Assembly (NCBI GenBank): GCA_035604215.1 | Contig: DATNIW010000087.1 | Location: forward strand, 1-13,016 | Reading direction: 5' to 3' | DNA length: 13,016 nucleotides | Origin: UBA5070 sp035604215 | Lineage (GTDB): Bacteria; Fibrobacterota; Fibrobacteria; UBA5070 | Shown here: positions 6,783-12,327 of the stretch, one piece after another | Position numbering within the stretch: position 1 is the first letter of the stretch | How the letters are laid out: the number at the start of each line of letters is the position of its first letter | The notes under the pieces: model-generated | What the model saw: only the letters and a program-made list of their open reading frames with translations | The model's database searches: none | What the model was told of the DNA's origin: nothing | Made by a program: the position numbers and the translations under genes

Positions 6783-7870
6783 TACCGGAACTTGATCTTC
6801 TGTCCGTTGGACAGGTTGACGATGCCGTCGGTCGCGATGCGTTCCCCGGCCACCAGACCGCTGTCGACCAGGTCGTTCCGGCCGTCGGCGAGCGCCTCGA
6901 CCACGATGTTGCGCTGCATCGCGCTGTCGCCCTCCACCGCGTAGACCAGCACCTTGTCCTGCAACGAGAACGTCGCCTTCTGGGGGATCACGAGAGCGGC
7001 GTTCCGGTGGTCGGGAAGCACCACCTGGCCGCTGGTGCCGCTGAAGAGCAGCCCCTGCCGGTTGGGGAAGATGGCCCGCACGCTGACGCTTCCGGTGGAG
7101 GGGTCGATCTTGCCGGAGATGGTCTCGATGCGTCCGGGGAGCGGGTAGGTGGTGCCGTCGGAAAGCACGAAGCGCAACGGCGGGACGCTGCGCAGCTTCT
7201 CGGCCTTGCTCGATCCCTTCCACTGTCCCAGCATCCGGTACAGGTCCTTTTCGTCCAGGGAGAAGTAGGCGACGATGTCCGTGGTGTTGGAGACCGTGGT
7301 CAAGGTGGTCGCGGTGGTCACCAGGTTCCCCACCCTGTCGCCGATGGTTCCCACCAGGCCGTCCACCGGGCTGGTCACGGTCACCCATCCCATCGAGGCC
7401 TTGGCGTCCTGGAGGGCAGCCTTGGCCGAAGCCAGCGCGTTCTCGTAGGCGGAGAGCGAGACCTTGCTCACGATGCCCTTCTCCGCCAGCGGTCGGGTCC
7501 TCTCGACATCGAGGGTCGCGGTGGCGTATTGGGCCTGGGCCTGCTGGAGGGCCTTGGTCGACGAAGGGGAGTTGATGCGGAACAGCCGCTGCCCCTTGCG
7601 GACGTGCGCGCCCTCTTCCACGTAGACGGCCTCGATGGTACCCTCCACGCGCGGCTTGACCTCCACCTCGTCCTTGCCCATCAGGGTCGCGGGGAAGGTC
7701 GACTGGAGGTCGATCGGCCGCAAGGTCAGCACCTCGGTGGGAAAGATCTGGGACTTGCCCTGCGAGGGACCTCCGGCCTTGCCTCCGGATGCGCCCTGTT
7801 GGCAGGCGGCCAGGCCGCAGATCGCCGTCAAAAGGAGGATGTTCTTCGCGATGTCCGTTTTCATTTCCAT
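6782..7870 (-). CDS. RND efflux periplasmic adaptor lipoprotein (AcrA/MexA type)
   Basis: 362 aa membrane fusion protein. The signal peptide ends in a lipobox (GLAAC), so the protein should be anchored in the inner membrane by Cys23 (Cys21 if the second Met is used). The order is standard: a Gly/Ser/Gln linker, first lipoyl half-motif (about 69-100, VKPRVEGTIEAVYVEEGAHV), alpha-hairpin (about 103-160), second lipoyl half (TSPVDGLVGTIGDRVGNLV, about 166-184), beta-barrel (AYFSLDEKDLYRML), and a membrane-proximal domain ending in VNLSNGQKIKFR. It bridges pump and channel. Two starts are possible: ATG 7870 with GAGGAG 5 nt upstream, and ATG 7864, which gives the more usual MKTDIAKNILLL opening with AAGGA 6 nt upstream. 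First gene of the three-gene operon. Confidence 0.95.
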   Translation of the reverse strand: MEMKTDIAKNILLLTAICGLAACQQGASGGKAGGPSQGKSQIFPTEVLTLRPIDLQSTFPATLMGKDEVEVKPRVEGTIEAVYVEEGAHVRKGQRLFRINSPSSTKALQQAQAQYATATLDVERTRPLAEKGIVSKVSLSAYENALASAKAALQDAKASMGWVTVTSPVDGLVGTIGDRVGNLVTTATTLTTVSNTTDIVAYFSLDEKDLYRMLGQWKGSSKAEKLRSVPPLRFVLSDGTTYPLPGRIETISGKIDPSTGSVSVRAIFPNRQGLLFSGTSGQVVLPDHRNAALVIPQKATFSLQDKVLVYAVEGDSAMQRNIVVEALADGRNDLVDSGLVAGERIATDGIVNLSNGQKIKFR

Positions 7871-7895
7871 TCCTTCTCCTCGCAGATGAGAAGGA
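7871..7895 (-). promoter_or_regulatory. Leader hairpin covering the adaptor gene's Shine-Dalgarno
   Basis: TCCTTCTC (7871-7878) and GAGAAGGA (7888-7895) are perfect 8-bp inverted repeats separated by nine bases. In the mRNA the 3' arm is GAGAAGGA, lies directly against the first ATG, and is the ribosome binding site for either start. If the hairpin forms, the ribosome binding site of the first pump gene is hidden. Upstream on the same strand (around 7910-7945) TTGTCG and TATAGG could be promoter boxes, but their spacing of 15 is poor. Confidence 0.5.
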
Positions 7896-8025
7896 GATCT
7901 ACAAAGTTTCGCTTCCTATATTTTGACGAGAACCGCGACAATGAGATGGGCGGCCCAGGCTCCGCGTCGCCCCACGACGGAGCTACTTTGGAACCTGCTT
8001 CGACCACCGTTCGATCCGCTCTCGA

Positions 8026-8050
8026 GCGGGTCGGCGGGTCGGGCGGGTCG
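8026..8050. repeat. Three tandem GCGGGTCG units immediately 5' of a tRNA gene
   Basis: GCGGGTCG occurs at 8026-8033, 8034-8041 and 8043-8050, with one extra G before the third copy. The last copy abuts the first base of the tRNA. It lies where the tRNA promoter's discriminator and start region would be expected, so it may shape transcription initiation, or it may be a simple slippage repeat. Confidence 0.6.
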
Positions 8051-8124
8051 GCTCGCGTAGCTCAGTTGGATAGAGCGACGGTTTCCTAAACCGTAGGCCA
8101 CAGGTTCAATCCCTGTCGCGGGTA
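8051..8124 (+). tRNA. tRNA-Arg (anticodon CCT, reads AGG)
   Basis: A complete 74-nt cloverleaf is visible. The 5' acceptor strand GCTCGCG (8051-8057) is followed by TA, D-arm GCTC-AGTTGGATA-GAGC, anticodon arm ACGGT-TTCCTAA-ACCGT with anticodon CCT at 8085-8087, variable AGGCC, T-arm ACAGG-TTCAATC-CCTGT, 3' acceptor CGCGGGT and discriminator A at 8124. CCA is not encoded. The acceptor stem has two wobble pairs, G1-U72 and U3-G70; the terminal one is unusual but does not break the fold. No copy of the tRNA 3' end was seen elsewhere in the window, so there is no sign of an integrated element. Confidence 0.93.
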
Positions 8125-8156
8125 CTGAGGAGAGGATCGGGATTTGGAGGATTTTC

Positions 8157-8195
8157 GAACCCGGCTGGAACGGACGCTGGACTGGCTCCGGGTTC
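8157..8195 (+). terminator. Possible tRNA terminator hairpin
   Basis: GAACCCGG (8157-8164) and CCGGGTTC (8188-8195) form a perfect 8-bp stem with a 23-nt loop, about 30 nt downstream of the tRNA; a short TTTC follows. The long loop and weak T-tract make this tentative. The rest of 8125-8302 shows no further structure apart from the methyltransferase ribosome binding site. Confidence 0.35.
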
Positions 8196-8302
8196 TTTCG
8201 TAGAGGTCGGCTCCCCGGCCATCCACTCTCCGCATGCGACCCATGCCGAACCGGCATTTCCCTTCGCTCCTGCGCGGACCGATCTTCTGAGGAGTCGGCC
8301 CG

Positions 8303-9148
8303 ATGGCCACCGAAGGGGGCGTTGCGATGGAATCGGTCGATTGGCATGCAGAAGCCTATGCCGGAAATTCATCGGCCCAGGAACGCTGGGGCGAAGAGTT
8401 GCACGGAAAACTGCACCTGCGCGGGAACGAGACCGTGGTGGACATCGGATGCGGCGACGGACGCCTGACGGAGCGATTGGCCCGGCGGGTTCCGCGGGGG
8501 CGTGTGGTCGGGATCGACGCGTCGGAAACCATGGTGCGGCACGCTGGTGGCACCTGGGGACATGTCCCGGGATTGGAATTCCGACAGGCCGACGCAAGGT
8601 CCTTCCGATTGGAGTTCACGGCTGATGTGCTGGTCTCCAACGCCGTGCTGCACTGGGTGCCGGATCTGTTGCCCGTGTTCCAGGCGTGCAGACGGGCCTT
8701 GAAACCGGGTGGACGGAGTCTGTTCCAGATGGGCGGCGTGGGGAACGTGGCTCGTCTGGAGAATGCGGCAGGGCAGGTGATGGGCCGCGAGCCCTGGAAG
8801 GAATGGTTCCCCCAGGGGATGCCCCCGGTCTGGACCATGCACTCGCCCGAGGAGGCGAAGCGCGACCTGGAGGCGGCTGGCTTGATGCCCGTTCGCGCCG
8901 AACTCCTGGAGCGGGACATGGCGCACGCGGATTCCGATGCGATGTTGGGATGGATGCGCACCACTTGGTTCTCGGCGGTGGCGCCAGCCCCCGAGGTGCT
9001 GCGGGAAGACCTGCTGGTGGAGATCCGGGACGCCTACCTGGAGGAGTGCCCGCCCGATACCGATGGCAGAACTCATGTGCGGATGGTGCGGCTGGAGGTG
9101 GAGGGGGTTCTGGTCCCAAATACGACCAGCGGGACCGCGACGGCGTAG
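8303..9148 (+). CDS. Class I SAM-dependent methyltransferase
   Basis: 281 aa, soluble. The Rossmann-fold motifs are clear: motif I VVDIGCGDGRLTERLA (45-60, binds the SAM methionine part), an acidic end of strand 2 in VVGIDAS (68-74), motif IV ADVLVSNAVLHWV (107-119), and the post-motif LKPGGR (133-138). The N-terminal WHAEAYAGNSSAQERWGEEL and the layout resemble the small-molecule methyltransferases around trans-aconitate methyltransferase, but the substrate cannot be assigned. The ATG at 8303 has GAGGAG 8 nt upstream. A second ATG at 8327 would give a start closer to the conserved region, with a poorer SD (GGGGG). The last 76 bp overlap the exporter gene on the other strand. The gene stands alone on this strand after the tRNA. 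Confidence 0.88.
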   Translation: MATEGGVAMESVDWHAEAYAGNSSAQERWGEELHGKLHLRGNETVVDIGCGDGRLTERLARRVPRGRVVGIDASETMVRHAGGTWGHVPGLEFRQADARSFRLEFTADVLVSNAVLHWVPDLLPVFQACRRALKPGGRSLFQMGGVGNVARLENAAGQVMGREPWKEWFPQGMPPVWTMHSPEEAKRDLEAAGLMPVRAELLERDMAHADSDAMLGWMRTTWFSAVAPAPEVLREDLLVEIRDAYLEECPPDTDGRTHVRMVRLEVEGVLVPNTTSGTATA

Positions 9149-10284
9149 ACGGCCACCACCGAGAGCCAGACGGCTCCGGGCCATCTCGTCTGCACGAAGA
9201 AGTAGAAGGTGGAAAACGCCAGGGGGCCGACGATGGACGCCAGGCTCATGGCCGACGCGAGCACACCTTGGAGCTGGCCTTGGTGGGCGGGATCGACCTG
9301 CCTGGTGGCCAGGGCCTGGAACGCGGGGGTGCCGATGTCGGACAAGGCGAAGATCGGCATGATGGCGAACACGATCCAACCTTGGCGGGCGAAGGCCATC
9401 ATGATCAGCGCGATGCAGGCGAAGGCGATCCCGGCGAGAACGGCCTTGCGCACGCCCAGCCATCGGGTGGCGGGTCCGGGCAGCGATGCCTGCACCAGGG
9501 CATGGCAGACCCCGAACGTTCCCAGCGAGAGTCCGATCCAAAGGCCGTTCCAGTGGAACGAATCCCAGCCCCACAGCGCCCAGCAGGTGCCGTAGGCCTC
9601 GCCCGTCGCGCCCATGATGAAGAACACGAGGAGGATGGGCAGAAGTCCCTTCGTGGAGACCACCCAACGCAGGGGACGGAGCGGATTCATCGTGGCGAGA
9701 TCGATCTTCCCCGGAGTCGGGCTGTGCGATTCCGGGAGGATGAAGAAGGCCAACAGCAGGTTGCCTCCGTTCAGGACCGCGGCGGCGAGGAACGGGAGGC
9801 GCAGCCACCAGTCGCCGAGCACTCCGCCAAGAATTGGCCCCACGATGAATCCGATGCCGAACATGGCGTTGAAGAGGCCGAAGCGGCGCACGCGCTTGTC
9901 CTGGGGCGAGATGTCCGTGAGGTAGGCCGTGGCCACGGAGACGTTGGCGCTGGTCAGGCCGGCGACCGCTCGAGCGAGGACGAGCATCCAAAGACATGGC
10001 GCGAACGCCAGGACCAGGTAGTTGAGCATGGCTCCGGCCAGGGAAACGAGCAGCACCGGACGCCTTCCGAAGCGATCGCTCATCGCGCCCAGCACGGGAG
10101 CGAACAGAAACTGCATGGTGGCGTAGAGCGCGGCCAGGATCCCGATCCAGGGCGCGACGTGGGACGTGTGCGCCACCTGGGCGAGCAGTCGCGGAAGGAT
10201 GGGGAAGATGATCCCGATGCCCACGGCGTCCAATCCGATGGCGGCGTAGAGGACGATCAGGGGTCTGTTTTGGGAGGAGATCAA
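9073..10284 (-). CDS. TetA-like MFS drug:H+ antiporter (DHA1)
   Basis: 403 aa with twelve predicted membrane segments. It opens SSQNRPLIVLYAAIGLDAVGIGIIFPILP, very like TetA-class exporters. MFS motif A is GAMSDRFGRRPVLL (about 66-79) in the TM2-3 loop, and the antiporter motif C is GIGFIVGPILGG (about 143-154) in TM5. It should export a drug-like compound against a proton gradient; the substrate need not be tetracycline. Proposed start is TTG at 10284, which overlaps the reductase stop as TTGA. It places the conserved NRPLIV four residues further in than in typical TetA proteins, and there is no ATG nearby. No good SD is seen, which fits translational coupling. The stop lies inside the convergent methyltransferase gene. 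Last gene of the TetR-controlled unit. Confidence 0.92.
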   Translation of the reverse strand: MISSQNRPLIVLYAAIGLDAVGIGIIFPILPRLLAQVAHTSHVAPWIGILAALYATMQFLFAPVLGAMSDRFGRRPVLLVSLAGAMLNYLVLAFAPCLWMLVLARAVAGLTSANVSVATAYLTDISPQDKRVRRFGLFNAMFGIGFIVGPILGGVLGDWWLRLPFLAAAVLNGGNLLLAFFILPESHSPTPGKIDLATMNPLRPLRWVVSTKGLLPILLVFFIMGATGEAYGTCWALWGWDSFHWNGLWIGLSLGTFGVCHALVQASLPGPATRWLGVRKAVLAGIAFACIALIMMAFARQGWIVFAIMPIFALSDIGTPAFQALATRQVDPAHQGQLQGVLASAMSLASIVGPLAFSTFYFFVQTRWPGAVWLSVVAVYAVAVPLVVFGTRTPSTSSRTIRT

Positions 10285-11192
10285 GGGATGGTGACCACGA
10301 GCTTGCCCCTGGTGTGTCCCGCGGCGCAGAGTTCGTAGGCCTGGGCGGCGCGTTCGAGCGGAAAGGTTCCGGCCACGGTCAGGCGAAAGGCTCCTTCCGC
10401 GTGGAGCCGCACCGCCTCCAGCAGGACGCCGCGGACGTCCTTCTGCGCCACCAGGGAGAGTTGGGCGCCGTATTTTGTCGCGGTGGGATCGGCGACGGAG
10501 AGCACGCGGGACGGATCTCCCACGAGCTCGATCAGATCGGGGATCACGCCCGAACCGGCGATGTCCAGGGCGGCGTCCACGCCCCGGGGCGCGAGTGCCC
10601 GGACCCGTTCCACCAGACCCGGACCGTAGGTGGTGGGGAGGGCACCCAACCCGCGCAAGTAGTCGTGGTTGGGCGCGCTCGCGGTCCCGATCACCGCGAT
10701 GCCGCGGTGCCGCGCGAACTGGACCACCGCGGAACCGATCCCTCCGGACGCCCCACTCACCAGAAGGGTCTGCCCGGCCTTGGCGCCCACCTGTGCCAGG
10801 ATCCGCGTTGCGGTCTCGACGACCACGGAGAGTCCCCCCGCCTCCTCGAAGGACAGGGTGTCGGGCTTGGGGGACCAGACCCCGGGGCGCAGCACGGCAT
10901 GCTCGGCCAACATGTCGAAGCCGCAACCGAAGAGGGCATCGCCCAGGGAAACGTCCGCGACGCCTTGGCCGATCTCATCCACGATGCCAGTGCCTTCCAC
11001 CCCGACGCCCGAGGGAAGGGGAACGGGAACGCCCTTCCAGCTCCCCGCCCGGATCTTCAGAAGATCGGAGAGGTTGACCCCGGCCGCTCGGACCGCGATC
11101 CGCACCTGGCCGGGACCGGCATGGGGCTCGGCGGTGTCCACCAGACGCAGGACCTCGGGACCGCCGTAAGCATTGGATTGGATGGCTTTCAT
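10281..11192 (-). CDS. Zinc-independent MDR oxidoreductase (quinone oxidoreductase-like)
   Basis: 303 aa. Residues 1-115 form the GroES-like domain (MKAIQSNAYGGPEVLRL, VRAAGVNLSDLLKI, GVEGTGIVDEIGQGV). Residues about 116-240 form the nucleotide-binding Rossmann domain with LVSGASGGIGSAVVQFA (144-160). The catalytic zinc ligands of alcohol dehydrogenases are absent, so this is the quinone-oxidoreductase/enoyl-reductase branch, usually NADPH-dependent and acting on quinones or alpha,beta-unsaturated carbonyls. The ATG at 11192 has AAAGG 6 nt upstream. A TetR-type palindrome lies 11 bp before the start, and the exporter gene overlaps the end by 4 bp, so reductase and exporter are induced together. 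A detoxification role alongside efflux is an inference from context. Confidence 0.9.
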   Translation of the reverse strand: MKAIQSNAYGGPEVLRLVDTAEPHAGPGQVRIAVRAAGVNLSDLLKIRAGSWKGVPVPLPSGVGVEGTGIVDEIGQGVADVSLGDALFGCGFDMLAEHAVLRPGVWSPKPDTLSFEEAGGLSVVVETATRILAQVGAKAGQTLLVSGASGGIGSAVVQFARHRGIAVIGTASAPNHDYLRGLGALPTTYGPGLVERVRALAPRGVDAALDIAGSGVIPDLIELVGDPSRVLSVADPTATKYGAQLSLVAQKDVRGVLLEAVRLHAEGAFRLTVAGTFPLERAAQAYELCAAGHTRGKLVVTIP

Positions 11193-11203
11193 GGGAGACC
11201 TTT

Positions 11204-11223
11204 CATACTGATCGTTCGGTATG
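11204..11223. promoter_or_regulatory. TetR operator O1 upstream of the reductase-exporter genes
   Basis: CATACTGATCGTTCGGTATG is a near-perfect palindrome (half sites CATACTGAtC and CATACCGAaC). It matches the second site at 11852-11871 at 16 of 20 positions when one is reverse complemented. It lies in the 57-bp gap between the tetR stop and the reductase start, ending 11 bp before the ATG, where binding would block transcription of the two downstream genes. A run of seven T on the transcribed strand (11234-11240) sits between tetR and this site, and may be a weak terminator or part of the promoter. Confidence 0.8.
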
Positions 11224-11249
11224 TTAGTGGGGTAAAAAAAGGGTGGCTT

Positions 11250-11849
11250 CTAGGGGAGCAGGGACAGGTAGAGGGACTCCCAGAGGTCCAGGATCTCCGC
11301 GGTCCTGGAGGCGGGACCGCCCTTCAGCAGGGAGGTGATGCCCACGCCGTCGGGGATGGCCGCGAAGATCTTGGCGAGTTTGTGGGCGTCCAGCCCGTCG
11401 CGGATCTCCCCGCGATCGATGGCCGCCTGGATCGCCTCGGTCCAAGCCGCGCGCTCGAGGTTGTGGAACGTTTCCACGGTGGCCCGAAAGCCCGGCAGGA
11501 TGCGGACCGCGTCCCAAAGCAGGTTGTGGAAGTTGATGTCGGGTTCCAGGTCGCTGGACGGATGGGCTGGGGTCGTATTCCCCTCCCGGGTCCGGAAATT
11601 CGCGACCAGGGCGGTGTAGAAGCCACGGAGCGAGCCCGTGGGCAGCAGGGAAAAATCGGTCCGATAGCCCGCCAAGAGGCCGCTCGCCACCTCCTCGAAG
11701 AGCGCTTCCTTGCTGGGGAAGTGGTGGTACAGCGCGCCTTTGGTCATGCCCACGGCCTGGGTGATGTCGTGGATGGACACGCCGTCGTAGTTCCGCTGGA
11801 GGAAGAGCCTCCCCGCCACCTGGATGATGTGTTCGCGTGTGTCGTCCAT
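11250..11849 (-). CDS. TetR-family transcriptional repressor
   Basis: 199 aa. The N-terminal DNA-binding domain is textbook: REHIIQVAGRLFLQRNYDGV (helix 1), then SIHDITQAVGMTKGALYHHF (about 25-44, helix-turn-helix) and the SKEALFEEV helix 4. Residues 60-199 form the ligand-binding and dimerisation domain, with weak similarity as usual; KLAKIFAAIPDGVGITSLLKG resembles the C-terminal domain of many AcrR-like regulators. It probably binds the two palindromes at 11204 and 11852, repressing itself and the reductase-exporter pair, and is released by a toxic ligand. No Shine-Dalgarno precedes the ATG at 11849, since the operator begins three bases upstream of it. A leaderless transcript or low-level translation is therefore possible. 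Confidence 0.93.
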   Translation of the reverse strand: MDDTREHIIQVAGRLFLQRNYDGVSIHDITQAVGMTKGALYHHFPSKEALFEEVASGLLAGYRTDFSLLPTGSLRGFYTALVANFRTREGNTTPAHPSSDLEPDINFHNLLWDAVRILPGFRATVETFHNLERAAWTEAIQAAIDRGEIRDGLDAHKLAKIFAAIPDGVGITSLLKGGPASRTAEILDLWESLYLSLLP

Positions 11850-11851
11850 TC

Positions 11852-11871
11852 AATACCAACCGTTCAGTATG
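11852..11871. promoter_or_regulatory. TetR operator O2 at the tetR start
   Basis: AATACCAACCGTTCAGTATG has half sites ATACCAAcC and ATACTGAaC, and is 16/20 identical to the reverse complement of O1. It ends only two bases before the tetR ATG, so binding would cover the start region and give autoregulation. A perfect TTGACA lies about 10 bp upstream on the transcribed strand (around 11882-11887), but no convincing -10 stands at the right distance. Confidence 0.8.
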
Positions 11872-12327
11872 TAAGGTGATGTCAACGGAACGGGAAGTCA
11901 AGTGGGTAGACGCCGCAGGCGGAGCTGGGGGGGGACGCATTTCATCAAGAGAAGCAGATCCAAGGCTGGAGCCGTGAGAAAAAGGAAGCGCTGATTGGAG
12001 GGGTCGAACCCAATCTGCCAGAACTTGCCAGAAAGGTATTTCGGCGAGAACGGCCATGACCATCGGTCCCCCGCCGATGCCTTCGATACAATGGCCTTCG
12101 GCCATCACTCAGGCAACGGCAGGCTCACCGCACCGATCAGGGAACGGCGGGAGGATAGCTCCGTTGGCTGAGTGGCGGCCCCTTGGGCCGTTGTATCGAA
12201 GCCAACGATGGAGTCGGCGGATGTTCAGCCACCACCGCCACCTTTGCCAATCCCCGCGAACAAGCCATTTTTCGTTCTCCGGCGAATTCCTGACCCACCG
12301 GAAAATCGTCCCAATGGAGGTGTTTCG
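11872..12327. other. Gene-free region between tetR and the GH16 gene
   Basis: The 456 bp between the tetR operator and the glucanase ATG show no credible gene. Seen here: an eight-G run near 11930; a small inverted repeat GATTGG/CCAATC at 11993-12015; an 8-bp direct repeat TGCCAGAA at 12016-12023 and 12026-12033, one helical turn apart; and the large inverted-repeat element at 12071-12220. A possible promoter for the glucanase is TTGCCA (about 12244) with an AT-rich stretch 17 bp on; it is weak. A short inverted repeat TTCTCCGG/CCGGAAAA (about 12275-12305) and the GGAGG ribosome binding site at 12316-12320 lie just before the start. Confidence 0.6.
12071..12220. repeat. Large imperfect inverted repeat (long hairpin or small MITE-like element)
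   Basis: Left arm 12076-12119 is the imperfect reverse complement of right arm 12161-12207, around a 41-nt loop. The core CTTCGATACAATGGCC (12081-12096) pairs with 12186-12201 at every position if one T-G wobble is allowed. Further in, GGCC 12100-12103 pairs with 12177-12180, then CACTCAG 12106-12112 (less one wobble neighbour) with 12168-12174, and CAACGG 12114-12119 with 12161-12166. Further out, CCGCCGA 12071-12077 can alternatively pair with TCGGCGG 12214-12220. The left arm also holds a local hairpin ATGGCC-TTC-GGCCAT (12091-12105). It could be a structured RNA, a terminator or regulator before the glucanase gene, or a miniature transposon; no target-site duplication was identified. Confidence 0.65.

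Noticed and set aside
3621..7388. Upstream extension of the outer-membrane channel frame through the pump gene, suggesting a 1727-aa fusion
   Set aside because: The extension is the pump gene read in another frame, giving Arg/Gly/Pro/His-rich sequence. The real channel starts at the ATGA overlap with a good ribosome binding site and a lipoprotein signal peptide.
3659..8089. Very long open frame on the plus strand, antisense to the RND pump and adaptor genes (about 1470 codons)
   Set aside because: Its translation is low-complexity (rich in Asp, Glu, His, Arg and Gly) with no domain, and it lies opposite two unmistakable pump genes. Stop codons are rare in this frame because of the high GC codon usage of the sense genes.
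10285..10926. Upstream extension of the MFS frame into the reductase gene
   Set aside because: The translation is out of frame with the well-recognised reductase and has no exporter-like sequence; the exporter begins near the TTG at 10284.
11234..11252. Rho-independent terminator after tetR (seven-T run on the transcribed strand)
   Set aside because: No convincing GC stem precedes the T-run; only a 5-bp pairing with a long loop can be drawn, so it was not called as a terminator.
11993..12015. Possible tRNA fragment or attachment site: minus strand contains GGGTTCGACCCC, similar to a tRNA T-arm
   Set aside because: The flanking bases do not form a 5-bp T-stem or an acceptor stem, and no matching tRNA or duplicated end is in the window.
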